Below the pieces are notes generated by a model, which saw only the letters and a list, made by a program, of their open reading frames with translations, did not search any database and was not told where the DNA came from. 64,000 nucleotides of DNA, from assembly GCA_036365515.1 (NCBI GenBank), contig CM070877.1:120100321-120164320 (forward strand). The letters are read 5' to 3'. Origin of the DNA: Torymus aiolomorphi. Its lineage: Eukaryota > Arthropoda > Insecta > Hymenoptera > Torymidae. Positions 1 to 12,129 of this stretch are shown here, one piece after another. The translations under genes were made by a program, and so were the position numbers. Within the stretch, counting starts at the first letter, position 1. Each line of letters opens with the position of its first letter.

Positions 1-710
1 CGAAGTGGTGCACCTGATAGCAAAAACGAATCCCCAGATACTAATGAGTGTCTTTAATAAATGTCTAGAGAAAGGAATTTTTCCGGATAGATGGAAAAGG
101 CAAAAATTGGTCTTGATACCCAAGAGTACTCAGGCCACAGTTGCTGATCCTTCATCATTTAGACCATTGGGAATGATTGACTCAACGGGCAAACTGTTCC
201 AGAGGCTTATTTCCAATAGAACGGAGAAGGTGTGCGAAGAAGAGGACACTGAGGGAATCTCCGCAGCACAGTTCGGCTTCCGCAAGGAGCTGTCAACCCA
301 CCACGCACTTAAAAAGGTAGAAGAGAGTCTCAGAGGCTCTCCACGAACTACCGAGCCCGAGAGGATTCTGCGCCATAATAGCGTTAGACGTCAAGAATGC
401 GTTTAACTCTGCTAGTTAGGAGTGCATTTACCAGTCTTCGCGCGGTAAAAGAGACGAAAATGCCCCAATATCTTCTCAAGATTATGGACAGCTATCTAAA
501 GGATAAGAAAATAACAATAGTGACCAAGAAAGGCAAAATAGTCACAGACCTATTGGCGGGAGTACCGCAAGGATCGATAAAGGGCCCCTTCCTGTGGAAC
601 TACTTGTATGACGGGCTATTGAGGATGAAACTACCGAACGGGGCATCGCTGGTTGGGTTAGCCGACGACTTGACCCTAGTAGTCGTGGCAGAAAAAGCAT
701 GGTTAGTGGA
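1..710 (+). pseudogene. R1-clade-like LINE reverse transcriptase fragment, decayed
   Basis: This is part of the reverse transcriptase of a non-LTR retrotransposon, which would copy its own RNA at a nicked target site. Conceptual translation moves between frames. One frame runs from the window edge to about 350 and carries a fingers-region block ending in QFGFRKELSTHHAL. A second frame at about 369-420 carries the motif A segment LDVKNAFNSAS and is broken by a TAG where a Trp is expected in the family. A third frame from about 440 carries VPQGSIKGPFLW and the catalytic ADD of motif C in LADDLTLVV near 660-680. At least two frameshifts and one stop make it dead. The 5' part lies outside the window and similarity stops near 705. 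The PQGS and ADD wording fits the R1/Jockey group; R1 is the better guess from memory of family motifs. Confidence 0.8.
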
Positions 711-1619
711 GATAATTCCTAACGAAATATATACAAATATATACAAATTGAATTTCTTTATAGTAATTTATCTTCAGCTTTTGCACACATAATAATAGAT
801 TACTTATTAAATTTAATTTTGAGTAGATATGAAGAATGCGAATAGAGTGTATTAGCAGTGTAAGCGGCTCCCAATGAAAATTCAGGAAAGTAAATATAAA
901 TGTTATTATAAGCCTGTTCAGTTGAAAATATTGTTGAAGATAGATACTTAATGTAGCTTTTATACATTGACAAAATTCAGTGTCAAGATCCATGACAATT
1001 AGATGTATGAATAATATTAAGTTCTCAAATCCACCCGGTTGTCGAAAATACAAATTATTGGTTTCTATTGATATTTAAAAAATACATAACTTTTTTTCAG
1101 GAGGATTTGCCAATCTCGATGCAGGGCTTGTTTTCAAGGATTTTTAATAAAGAATCAGAAAAAATTTTGTCGAACAAAAAATATTCTGCTGCACAAATCT
1201 TTTTTTTAGATTAAGGTGTACTAAGAAGCAACCAATCAGAGACTTTCAAAAAGGGTCATAAAAAATATACTGGTGTATTCTACAAATAAATTGCAAACTT
1301 TTTCCCAATCAATGTTCTATATAAAAAGTTTCAAAATTTTGAGTAAAAAAATGAATAAACTTGGATTTTAACCAAAAATTGCAAAAACTTTGAATTTTCA
1401 ATGTTGTATAACTTTTTTATTTATGCAAATATCGACCTAAAATTTGAGGAACATGTTTTTCCATAAGAAACTAAAAGTAAACGAGTTTTGAGCGATTTTA
1501 AAATTTGGACCCGCTCACTTCACTTGAAACATCCCATATAGATATAGTAACCCATGTACTGTACTTGTTCCCTGTTCCTTATTGCGTGTAAGGAACGGGC
1601 CATAGTCGATAAGACGGTC
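711..1619. other. AT-rich stretch, no gene seen
   Basis: AT-rich DNA between the LINE fragment and the first MITE. The only long open frame (703-1053, minus) is low-complexity and resembles nothing I know. I see no structural motif. Confidence 0.5.
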
Positions 1620-2199
1620 CCCTGGTGGAAATCCAAAACATTTTCTAACTAATAACTGGCCATTTATATTAGAAACTTGCTATAAAATGGGAATTTCCCT
1701 TTTCCGGTGTCTAGCTCCCGGTGAAACGCTTTTTTCCCTATTATTCGAACATTTAATAGATTGAAAAATAGAATGAGTTTTGCGAAGACAAACACAAGCT
1801 TGTTCTTGAGTATTTTAAAGGTATTAAATCTGATCAGTTTTTTAGTCCGGAAATGGCTAATAGAAAGGCCTGTTGTTATGACAAGGAGTGAGAGAGACAT
1901 AATCTAATGGCAATAAATACATTCTACGTAATATCTTCAAAAGGACTACTGTAAATGGTTTTTCTGTCTGCTCATATTATTTATATTTTAGTAAGCTATC
2001 AGTTACAGCTGAATACCGTCCAATTTAACGTCAATTCTTTAAGTAAACTTAAAACGAAAATTTGGAGGTTATGTCCAATCTATTTAAATGTGCGAATAAT
2101 GGGAGAAAAAGCGTTCCATCGGGGCTTATTAACTAGTCATTTTTTCTACCTATTTATTGAGATTGTTGGCCATTTCAGATAGACAAATTTCCACCAGAG
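1620..2199. mobile_element. MITE, CCCTGGTGGAAAT-end family (copy 1)
   Basis: The left end reads CCCTGGTGGAAATCC and the right end is its approximate reverse complement (ATTTCCACCAG, ending near 2197). Internal blocks such as AATAATGGGAGAAAAAGCG and GGAGTGAGAGAGA recur in the copies near 9.4, 14.8 and 15.2 kb. No transposase frame is present, so it is a non-autonomous DNA transposon. The superfamily is not recognised; better-preserved relatives are flanked by TA. Confidence 0.75.
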
Positions 2200-2308
2200 T
2201 CGATATCGATGGCTCATTTCAAATGGAGTATATTATAACAGCTGGGCGTTTTATTTATAAAATTATATGAACAAACTAAGTATATAGTACATTTCGACAC
2301 GGGTGGGG

Positions 2309-2388
2309 AAGTCGATTATTTAGCTGGTGTGACTTTTTGCACGAGCGAAGCAAGTGCGAAAAAGTCACACCACCTAAATAATCGACTT
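2309..2388. repeat. 80-base near-perfect hairpin
   Basis: The arms AAGTCGATTATTTAG and CTAAATAATCGACTT pair, and the inner part continues with GTGTGACTTTTTGCAC against GTGCGAAAAAGTCACAC around a short GAGCGAAGCAA loop. There is no coding content. It could be a minimal foldback element or the core of an older one. Confidence 0.7.
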
Positions 2389-2761
2389 ATGCACTAGTTT
2401 CGAACGGTATTTTATACCACGAGCACCGAAAAATCATATCAAAGTTGTGATTTTGAGGTTAGAGTGGTATAAAATATCAAAATTGAATAGTAATTGTGTA
2501 GTTTCAAAAGGAAATTAGCAACCTAGAGGGGTATCATTGTACAGGAACTGGATTTGTCAAAAAAAGAAAGTATTATAAAAAATGCAAAAAAATGCAAAAT
2601 TTTGTTTATAACGATAAATATTAAGATAAATCAAATTAAATAATTATATGACAATTCTGACATTAGCAATAATTTTTCGGGTAAAAAAATAGTTGAAAAA
2701 TAGTTTAAAACAGTAAAAGAAAATCGATTTTTTGGCCAAAAATTGGTACCTTCTTCCTTAA

Positions 2762-3360
2762 GGTGGTTCTATGGGCAGATATAGCACTTAAATATAAAAT
2801 ATTCTACAATAAATTGTTCTCATACTGCAAAGTCAGAACCCATATAGTATCATAGACCGGTACTTTAAGTTACGGAAAAAAATTTTTTTAACGAAATTTC
2901 AGTACTAACAAAGGAGATATCGTCAGTGTAAAAAAATGATGCGACAAATCGCTTAAATATTTTTTATTTTTTCTTCTATTTCATTTTCATCTTTGTTGGA
3001 TTTCTGCGAATCTGGTATGAATTCGAGCCAAACTTGATAAACAATTGCCTGTAACTTTTAAGGTTTTAAAAATTCTTTAATTTGATCCACAATACCTCGT
3101 AATGAAATCCAACAAAGATGAAAATGAGCCTTTAAAAAATGAAATAGAAGCAAAAATAAAAAAGATTTAAGCGATTTGTCGCAAAATTTTTTTACATCGA
3201 CGATATCTCCTTTGTTAGTACTGAAATTCCGTTAAAAAATTTTTTTCCGTAACTGAAAGTATCAGTCTATGATACTATATGGGTTCTCACCTTGCAGTAT
3301 GAGAACAATTTATTGTAGAATATTTTATATTTAAGTACTATATCTACCCATAGAACCACC
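2762..3360. mobile_element. 599-base foldback element flanked by TTAA
   Basis: The element is bounded by TTAA at 2758-2761 and 3361-3364. Its ends are perfect inverse copies (GGTGGTTCTATGGG against CCCATAGAACCACC). The inverted arms run for well over 200 bases each, with minor indels, and meet near 3000-3120. It carries no open frame. A TTAA target duplication is typical of piggyBac-type transposition, but the terminal bases alone do not prove that family. Confidence 0.8.
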
Positions 3361-3364
3361 TTAA

Positions 3365-6300
3365 GTTCAACTAAGGTGCTATACCACTAAAATGCCACTC
3401 CTTTTTCATTGAAATAATATTTAGTAAATGACTGCTTGCCGTAAAAAAGAACTTTTTGTGTATTTTTCATTTTGATTTAATCTTATTGATTTAAAAAATT
3501 TGATTTAAAAACAAAATCATTAACAAAAACACGATCGTAAACAACAATTCTCGATCTATTCCTAAGTTATTTAAAATATGGTATTTAACTTGATATTTTT
3601 ACTGTCATTAATTTTGCTTATTTGAAAATACTGCTAAGTGCACAATCCAAACTAAAGCATAGGGTCGAGGGTTCGCCATTATGCTGCTCACTTCCCGCCA
3701 CTTGTGGCGCACTTCACTCTATTCACCCAATTAATTTTCATCTTCAATCAACCAGGCTGTCAGTACAACCCTTTCTGTTCTGCCATTAGCGTTGTTTCCG
3801 TTCGTTATATATATTGCATTCGAACAATGTACACGCATACACCTATAACCCCAAAGAAAATTGCACCGTCGCTTCCGTCGATGATTTAAGAGATCCGGCA
3901 CTTATTTCGCAAACTATTGAAGAATTCACAAACACAATCACCAATTCTCCTGTTTAATGTTCATATACATGACAATAACGTACTTTAGTGCAATGATCTA
4001 GTTCCATTTACGTGTCCGTAATTGATATGACTAGGTTTATTATATACTTTTATAACCGCATTTCGCTTGATATTATGGAATTTTGAGAAAACACTTTCAA
4101 ATTATTTGAAATGGAAAAGATTAAAAATGATTTCTTATTATAGTACTATAACAATCATTTTTACTATTATAATTTTAATTAATAATTTAGTTAATGAAAA
4201 GAATGATCTTTAAGAAGAAGAATGATCTTTTCTTTTCTTTTTCTTTTTAAAAATAAAAAGATTGATAGAAATAGAAAAAAAAACACTGACAATAGGTTAT
4301 AAGTTTGTATTTATCTCTCTGATATTCAGTTTTAGAATTAGATACGAACGCTTTTAATACCGAATAGCACAATTAATGTTAACGCAAATTTGAACAATGC
4401 GGGTTTTGTATCAAAAGCACTAAATATTTAGCTAAATATACTTATCCAACAACTTTCTTAACTAAAACTATAAAAGTTATGAATAAAAATTATTTATTTT
4501 AGGTCAAATTTTTAAAAAAGTACCTTCACGACTAAGTGAACTAATTTCATTTATATTAATAAAAATTATAGAATTCTACTAAAAGTAAAATTCGCAAGTA
4601 ATCTTATGATTAATTAACCAAGCTCAACAATTTATTCCTTTCAAGTCACCAAATTTGTTATGATAAAGCGCTCACTATTTTGTTTATATTCAACTTAGAA
4701 AAGTACTTACAAGTTGTCGTTGTGAAAAATCATCTGCAGAAGAAAATCTTTAAATCCATAGACCGGTAGGCGTCGCAACTCTTAATTCTTAGAAAATCCT
4801 AGAAAGCTGCATCAATGGAAGAACGCCAAGAAACCCAAAGCGGCACAGGGGAGAAATTTCCATATAAGTATAGCTGTCTGGCGTAATTTAGAGTTAGAAA
4901 CGTTGTCAAATCGGTGCATGGGTAGCATTCCTCAGACAACAGGGGCGTAGACTTTGTCGGCGAAGACGAAAATGCGACTACAATCTCATCAAAAATGACC
5001 GGGGCGTGGCACTAAATGGAGATGAATAACGATCTATAACCATTTTATTTAAATTTACCATTTGACAATTAAGATCATTTTTCTACTTTCATAGATTGAT
5101 ATAAATACCTGGGGGTATGTATGTATATGTTAAGCTTTGCAGCAAAAATATTATCAAAACCAGACAAATTGGTAAAAGAAATTATTTTGTATGAAAAACT
5201 GAAGATTTAATGTTTCATTTTAACGATTTACAAAAAATATTTTGAATATAATTAATTGCAATAAGTCAGAATATAGACATTTTGAAATCGATGTCCATTA
5301 TTACCTATTAATAATTTTAAAAGTAACAGACAAATTATAATAAACCTATCTCAAAATACACAAGATTGTACCTTCCCCTTCTTAGCAATGCAATATAATA
5401 ATAAATATACTAAATTTTCAGATATTCTAAAATGTTTGCTTCATAATAGATAAAATATTGCAATGGTAAAATGAAAATCTTGTGGTCAAGGGTTATTGCG
5501 AATATTATATGCATGTTTCACGTTAATCATTTACGTTAATCTAATAGAGTACTTTACAAAATTCGATTAAAATAAAAAGCCGTCTCAAAAATTGTTTTTC
5601 GTCGAATGACAAACTCGCAATTATAGTTTCACTGCTGTTCAATATTCCGGATTCAAAGTAAATTATTGTTTTGACAGTTTAATCCGAATTCTTAAAGAAA
5701 ATGGATCCTTAATACGTAGATTTTCGTCAATTTTATAAATCATCTTTCATTAATCCGTTGCCGATAATTGAGACGGGGTTATTTGTACAAAAATAAATAA
5801 ATCACTAAAAATTTCTAGCGATGCGTAAATAATAAAAGAGGGAGTGCATCATTTAAAAAGGAGGAAGAGAGGCCAAAGACTGAAAAGACAGACGAGTGGC
5901 AAAAGAAGTAAAAAGGGTTTTAGCATCCGAAACAAACCCTTACCACGGGTCATCTTTATTCGCAGTATTTTTTGCTGACAAGCTTCTTCCACAGAAATGA
6001 TTTATGATTGTACCCGAGAAGAAAAAAATCAAAAAATATAAATGAAAAAAGGAATGCTTTCTTGGCAAGCATTAATATTTATCGTTTCGCACAAGCTGTC
6101 CAGCATGATTTTACGAGAGGATTTACAGCTTTAGCCGTTGTCACTTGGACGCATGTTTTAACGGGGCATTAGTCAGTCAAAAATCAAAATTCCGATCGTC
6201 CTTCACATATCGGTTAATCGTCGTGTGCTCCCAAAAGTACCTGGATACGTTTCGCAACATCAGCTAATGTGTAATTTATAAATATAACTTTCTAAATTTG

Positions 6301-7259
6301 TCTTTTATGATTGATGTTGATTCAATAAATTATAAAAAGAAAACTCCTGTTTTTTCCTTCAAAATAAATGTAGAATACTTCAAATTAAATTTTTACATTT
6401 TTAATTCTTTAAGCCTTTAGTAGAATTCATATCTTCATTTTCGTAGCAGTATGCAAATCTCCTGAGCAGATGTGAAACAATAATAGAGAAATTAAAAAAA
6501 AAAAAAACATAAAATTACCCGATTATTCAAAAATTAGTAATAATATTTGCGTTACTATATTATAATGTATTTTTTCTTTCCAATGATATTATTTTTTTCT
6601 GAGAAATGAAAATAGAAATTAATGAAACAGATAATTATCGGGTGTTTTATTGAATTAGATAAAAAGAGAGTAGACAATAGACAATTTTTCTTGAAGATTA
6701 TACCGCGTGTTTTATTTATTACCACTGGGCGCATTGCATGACCCCTATATGAGATATTTATTCGGTACCCATCTCACCCCCAAACAGAACTTTAGCTGAA
6801 CCCTAAAAAATGATGATTTGACCCCCGCCGTGAAGCAGATGCATAGTGTTTCCCGGATCGTTCGTATGAGATACAAGTTTCTCTTATACTTCAATTTCGT
6901 ACACATAACATTATTTTCTCTACTCTATATCGTATACATCGTTATTAAATTTACTCGACAATCTACTTAATTTATTTGTTCTGCTAAATTATTTCACCGT
7001 ATGTGGTATATAGATTTGTGGTTATATTTTTATCAGAATTAGATTTTGAAAATCGTTGGGAATTCCCATATACACACGGGAATATCGTTTTGGAATGATA
7101 TCATGAACATTTTGAATTTTCTATGCAATGTAAGGAAAAACATAAAAATGTAACTGTGTAATATTAAACTGTAAAACAAACAAAAAATTTAATTTCGCGA
7201 TAATCCGTTTGTCGGCATCAGTTCGTCGCGTTATCAAGTCCTACTGATCAACAGTCGAA
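3365..7259. other. AT-rich unique DNA, no gene seen
   Basis: Nearly 4 kb of AT-rich DNA without a convincing open frame. The 61-codon frame at 3704-3889 is short and unremarkable. A slightly GC-richer patch near 6715-6870 may be non-repetitive conserved sequence, but nothing identifies it. Confidence 0.45.
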
Positions 7260-7690
7260 GACAAAGCGGCGCGATGCGTCATGTATTTTAATAAATGACC
7301 GAATTTCTTGAGAAAAAAAAAAGAGGAGACGAGCCGCGCACGTTGCACGCACGCGCCACACCTCGCGCTGCTTCAGGAAAAGGAGCCACGGAAAAATGCC
7401 CCCCGACGCTCGCCGACATGCACTCGATTGTCATTTCTCTAATGACCACAAGAGACAAGCATCTTTCGCCTCGATCTTCTCCTCTCGCTTTTCGAAGAGG
7501 TGTATATCGGCCGTATCGGCCCGTAGTCACCAGATATTTTTTCTCCCTCGTGGCCGCAGCAATCTCCAATCTATCGTCACCGTAGCGCGCTCAAATATGT
7601 AAAGTTTCGCCCGGTGACGCGTGGCGGCGTATCTCTTTGGTCCCTTTTTCTTAGGGGGGCTCGTATACCAGCTCTCGCGGGAATTCATCG
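7260..7690. other. CpG-rich island in AT-rich surroundings
   Basis: Composition shifts sharply to CpG-rich for about 430 bases. Several overlapping open frames on both strands (longest 96 codons) are what high GC gives by chance; none looks like a protein. It could be a regulatory island or an unrecognised non-coding exon. Confidence 0.4.
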
Positions 7691-9397
7691 ATTGTTTCTC
7701 GGTCTGATTGATAAATCATTTCAATGATCGATCAACTGTTTGGGAACTTAATAATTATACAAGTCGTAATAGTTTTGGACTGAAATTTTTGTAATGCGCC
7801 AAATCAACTATTAATTTTGTTTTAAATTTCTTATAAAAGCAAGTTTACATATAATATTTGTTTTTTTATCCTGCAATTTATAACTTGTCATTATTATCTA
7901 TGGGGGAATATTCAAATATTCGCAAAACAAAAACTAGTTAACGTTATTGATGAGAAAAGCAAAAGATTTACAACTATATCATTTACAATATTTAGTATTC
8001 CAATTCAGTTATTACCAATTTATTAAAATATTCATGGCTTCATAAAGTGTATATTTAAATTGGCATAAATTAAATTTTCATAAGCAAGATAATTTTAAGT
8101 AATTAATCACTTCCATTTGGAATCATAGAATATTAAGATACTTATAATTGCACAAATTAATATCATTTACTTAGCAATCTAGAAACCTGAAAATACTCAA
8201 CATTTCATATTAATTACACATAAAATTACACATACAACATTAATATATTATCGAATAAAAAGAAAAGTGATATAGTTCGGTACCATATTGGAAAACTAGT
8301 TATTTCAGAAAAATTCTGAAAAAGGAGTTTCTTGTGTAAATGCTAAGAAAGTTGCTTTTCTAAAGATAATTTTCTAAACAGAAAGGTTTTCCAAACATCG
8401 ATTGTTGTTCGATCATGTGTGTTGCTATAAGAATTTAAAGTAAGAAAAAAATGCAAATTAATTGCACTTTTAAATAAATTGATAAATATGTACTTAGAAT
8501 AACACTTCCTGTCAAATGAAATAATATTAGAAATATTTTACTTTTATGATATCATGCAATCGTGAAATTCTCATGAAAGCATCCTTAATAATGACTTTAA
8601 AACGCATTAAAACATCTGCAAAAGTATGTACGAATTTGCTTTTTAATATCACTCGATTCATCGCTGTAACAAGGTAGCACTCAGGATTATCGTTATTCAG
8701 TTGAAAAAAGACACAAAACCGATCTCTCTCCGACTCGCCAGTGACATATACAGAGAGCACAGCGCGGCCGCATAACAAATCGAGCCATTCAACTTACGTG
8801 ATTAATTAAACGTAATGACTGCGTGGCGGCCGTGGCGCTTGAGCAATGTCCGAACTAAAACAATGCTCGGCCTTTTACGCGGGCAATATGCTCGCGGCGG
8901 CTCTCATTTTTTCTTCATCCGTCTTAACGATCTCGAGCATTCTTTCTCTTTCTTCCTCTGCCTCTGCATCTCTTACCCGCGTAAGAAGAGTCTGTAAATC
9001 CCTGCTTGAGTGCACACAACAAGATAGGCGGAAACGTTTTCAGCGAAATGCAACCGGTGAATTCTATTCAGCACTCAGGTGCACAACTTCCATAGTAATT
9101 GTTGATGTAATGTGTGGGCGACCATTATTTGTTTAAAGAGATAAAATTTTTTTATGAAAACAATAAGTTAACGATCTACTTGACAATAAGGAAACTAATT
9201 TTAGTAAATTTATCTAAATGTAAGTAAATTTAAGTAACTATAACATTTCTGTTGAATACGTGCATTACATAATTTAATTATTATTTACTGATATAAATTC
9301 TTTATATATACGAGAAGAGTGCACAGTCTTCGGGGAACGGATTTTAACGGGGCATTGAAAGTCAATTTCTGGTAACATCTAAAAATGAAGCCCAGTG
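7691..9397. other. AT-rich unique DNA, no gene seen
   Basis: AT-rich sequence with a small GC-richer patch at 8760-9060. The open frames there (83-96 codons) are low-complexity and overlap on both strands, so I do not call them. Confidence 0.4.
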
Positions 9398-9734
9398 CCC
9401 TGGTAGAAATTCATCTATATGAAATGGACAAGAAGTTAGAAAAAAGCTAGTAAAACTGACTAATTAATCGCTATGATGAAACGATTTTTCGACCATTATT
9501 TGCCTATTTCTTAGATTGATGTAACAACAAAATATTCGTATTTGATTTACTTGTTAATTTTATCTTTGATGAAAGAGCATTAAAGTGCATTGGATGGCTT
9601 ACCAAAATATAAATAAATAACATTAACTAATAAATCATTTGTTGTACTCATTCTATGAATAATTCAGCAAAACTTTTATTTTTCCATCTGATTCTGTCTC
9701 TCTCACTCCTTGTCATAATAGCAAGCCTTCTACA

Positions 9735-10162
9735 CTAAGAAAAAAATTAGGATCATTTTTTGTTAAAACTTTCTTGATAAAGGCAATATTATTTCTATGG
9801 AAAGAACTATGTGATAACTTTATGGCTCGATCGATAAAGCAATAAATTATGGCTATTTTGTTGCTAATCGGATGATGTGAATTGAAGTTCAAATATCTAC
9901 CTGAGAAAGTCGGGTTTCTGTACCAATCTGTTATAATTTTCTTTTGTTCAGTAATAATAATCTTAACATCTAGAAAACTAATACTATTATTCTGAACTTT
10001 TTCGACTGTAAATTGAAGATTTTTATCGTAATTATTGAAAATGCGTAATGTTTTAGCTATGTGGTCTTTGTGTATACATAATAATACATCATCAACATAT
10101 CGAAAATAAAATAACGGTTTTGAGATTAAAAGGTTTATACAATGCGACTCTAGGTCTTCCAT
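9735..10162 (-). pseudogene. Penelope-like element reverse transcriptase fragment (inverted part)
   Basis: Read on the minus strand this frame (about 140 residues) contains FYFRYVDDVLLC, the catalytic YVDD motif C of reverse transcriptases. It is followed by LQFTVEKV and ISFLDVKI, an arrangement typical of Penelope-like elements. Only the palm and the start of the thumb remain. The frame enters the host MITE at its 3' end, which supplies the last few residues. The matching endonuclease domain lies next to it on the opposite strand, so this part was inverted during or after insertion. Confidence 0.8.
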
Positions 10163-10216
10163 GACAATGTCTGATAAATTAAGTCTAACGTTGTCTGATT
10201 AGAAAAGTCTAACGTT

Positions 10217-10549
10217 GTGTATAAAATCAATTGTAATAATTGTAATGCGTCCTATGTTGGCCAAACTTGTCGGCGCTTAGGTGTGAGAATCAAAGAACAC
10301 CATAAAAAATACATGGAAGAAGATGAAAATTCGTCACTACACATACATAGGATAGAAAATAATCATACTATAAATTTCAACACTGTTAATATATTAGATC
10401 ATGAAAGAAATAAAGAAAAAAGACTATTTTCCGAAGCATTATATATACACACACAAAAGAAATTTATGAACAAGCAATTTGAAATTAATAAACTTCCAAA
10501 AGAATATAACACTATGATTAATAATTTTGAATTTCTATCTCCTTCCTAG
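10217..10549 (+). pseudogene. Penelope-like element GIY-YIG endonuclease domain
   Basis: A 110-codon frame starts YKINCNNCNASYVGQTCRRL and continues GVRIKEHHKK. This is the Cys-containing lead-in and the Y-V-G, R and E-H positions of the GIY-YIG nuclease found at the C-terminus of Penelope-like polyproteins, where it nicks the target. The frame ends in a natural stop (FEFLSPS), so this is the true element C-terminus. The upstream reverse transcriptase is not joined to it; it lies in reverse orientation beyond about 10190. The element cannot be autonomous. Confidence 0.8.
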
Positions 10550-11033
10550 TATCAAAAAATATCACATACAATAGTGAAACAGATATCAGGAGAGTAGGTT
10601 ATGGAAGGTTGTATCTTGTGTGTACACACCCAAAAAGCTCTACACAATTAAGCCAGTACATGTTGCGTTCTTACTTACACTCACACTAATACACTAATGA
10701 TAGGTATAAATAGGAAAATTTTGTAATGCTCGTTACATTGACGAACGGCTAGTTCTCCGTAATACTCAGGAAAAAATACAGACTTTGTAAGCGTTAATTG
10801 TTACTTGTAAAATTATGTATTCATAATTAAGTTAATATACGTTGTTGTTAAAAGTTGTACTTTGTTACTAGCTGCCTGAAGAGGGACATAATCAATAAAG
10901 GATATCCGAAACGTCGTAAAAAAACTATTGTTGTTATTTGCCACCTTCTCACGACAAACTTTGGTAGTAATTTTGGCCACTAGCTACAATTAACAAGATT
11001 ATTAGACCACTACCATTAGCTGCTTTCACCAAT
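10550..11033 (+). mobile_element. Penelope-like 3' untranslated tail with hammerhead-like core
   Basis: Non-coding sequence between the endonuclease stop and the point where host MITE sequence resumes. At 10876-10882 it has CTGAAGA and at 10908-10915 GAAACGTC, spaced as in a type I hammerhead ribozyme with a minimal stem III. Such motifs are known from Penelope-like elements. The stem II bases next to the core (GGG with TCC, one G-U) and stem I (three pairs) are weak. Confidence 0.5.
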
Positions 11034-11159
11034 AATCTATTAAATGGCCAAATAATAGGAGAAAAAGCATTTTATCAGGAGCTATAAACTGGACAAGAGA
11101 AATTCCTATTTTATAGCGAGTCAGTTATTAGTTATAAAATGTTTTGGATTTCCACGAGG

Positions 11160-12129
11160 ATGCTCACAATTTCATCAAATGGGCCCTTTATTCTTGAGAT
11201 ATGGGCAATTTCGTTAAAAAAAATAATATCTCTTCTATTGCCCATGATTTTGCAATCATTTATGGTACGAAAACAAGCAAACAAATGTAAAAGTAGACAG
11301 GAAAAACTAAAATTTAAGCTCTGTTCGTTAAAAAAATATTTATTTTTTTAAGAAATACAAGCAATCAAAGATAAAAATATTGCCAATTAAAATGTATATA
11401 AAGAAGGCAAATTTTTAACCAGTTTATTACGCTATCTTTGATTGCTCATACTTTAAAAATGAATAAAAAATTAATAAATAATTAATCTTCAGTTGCTTGT
11501 GCTTAAAAATTAATAATTTTTAACAAAACAGAGCTTAAATGTTAGCTTTTCCGATCTACCTTTATAATCTTTTTTGATCCTTTTCGTTACCATAAGTAAT
11601 TGCAAAGTGACTATTGTTTGGGTACTTTGGTTTGGAAAAATTGCTATGATCCACATTAGGTGCTGGGCCATATTTGGAGACCTTACCCTAGTATATTCTG
11701 ATATTTTATGGACATACTGTACGCGGAATTCAATTCTCGTACTTGTTTAGTGAGCGCGCAAAAATAGTATGTGCACCACGGGTGCTAAGGTAATTCGTGT
11801 CACTCGAGAGTTTGACACACTCACACTCGTCCCAGAATCCTCTATTTTGCGCGCTAGGTACACAATATACTATGACATGAATTATGGCAATTTTCCAATT
11901 ACAATTAGATTATTTTCTAAATTTTATGCTTTTTTTATTTTTATGTGAACTCTCCTTTGATACCGACTTCTTCTAAAAGTGTCATACCAGAGATCAGGTA
12001 TTTTAATAGAGTTTCTATTAAGGCATGTTTAAGCGAAATGCACGATTTTAATAGTATATAGCTATCGTCCACTAAAAAAATTAATTAAAATCCTGTGTAA
12101 CGTAAACTGCCTCATGATCTTAGAGTAAT
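11160..12129. other. AT-rich DNA with one small inverted repeat
   Basis: No gene seen. An inverted repeat pairs AGCGCGCAAAAATAG at 11753-11767 with CTATTTTGCGCGCT at 11842-11855, with a GC-richer spacer of about 75 bases. This may be the remnant of a small foldback element. Confidence 0.5.

Larger units (their letters stand above)
9398..11159. mobile_element. CCCTGGTAGAAAT-family MITE split by a Penelope-like insertion
   Basis: The left part (9398-9734) matches the intact copy at 15191-15728 almost base for base, through CCTTCTAC. Matching resumes at about 11034 (AATCTATTAAATGG) and ends at 11159 with a mutated terminus (CCACGAGG instead of CCACCAGG). Between them lies a Penelope-like fragment. 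Relative to the intact copy about 0.1 kb of MITE is missing at the insertion point. Confidence 0.75.
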
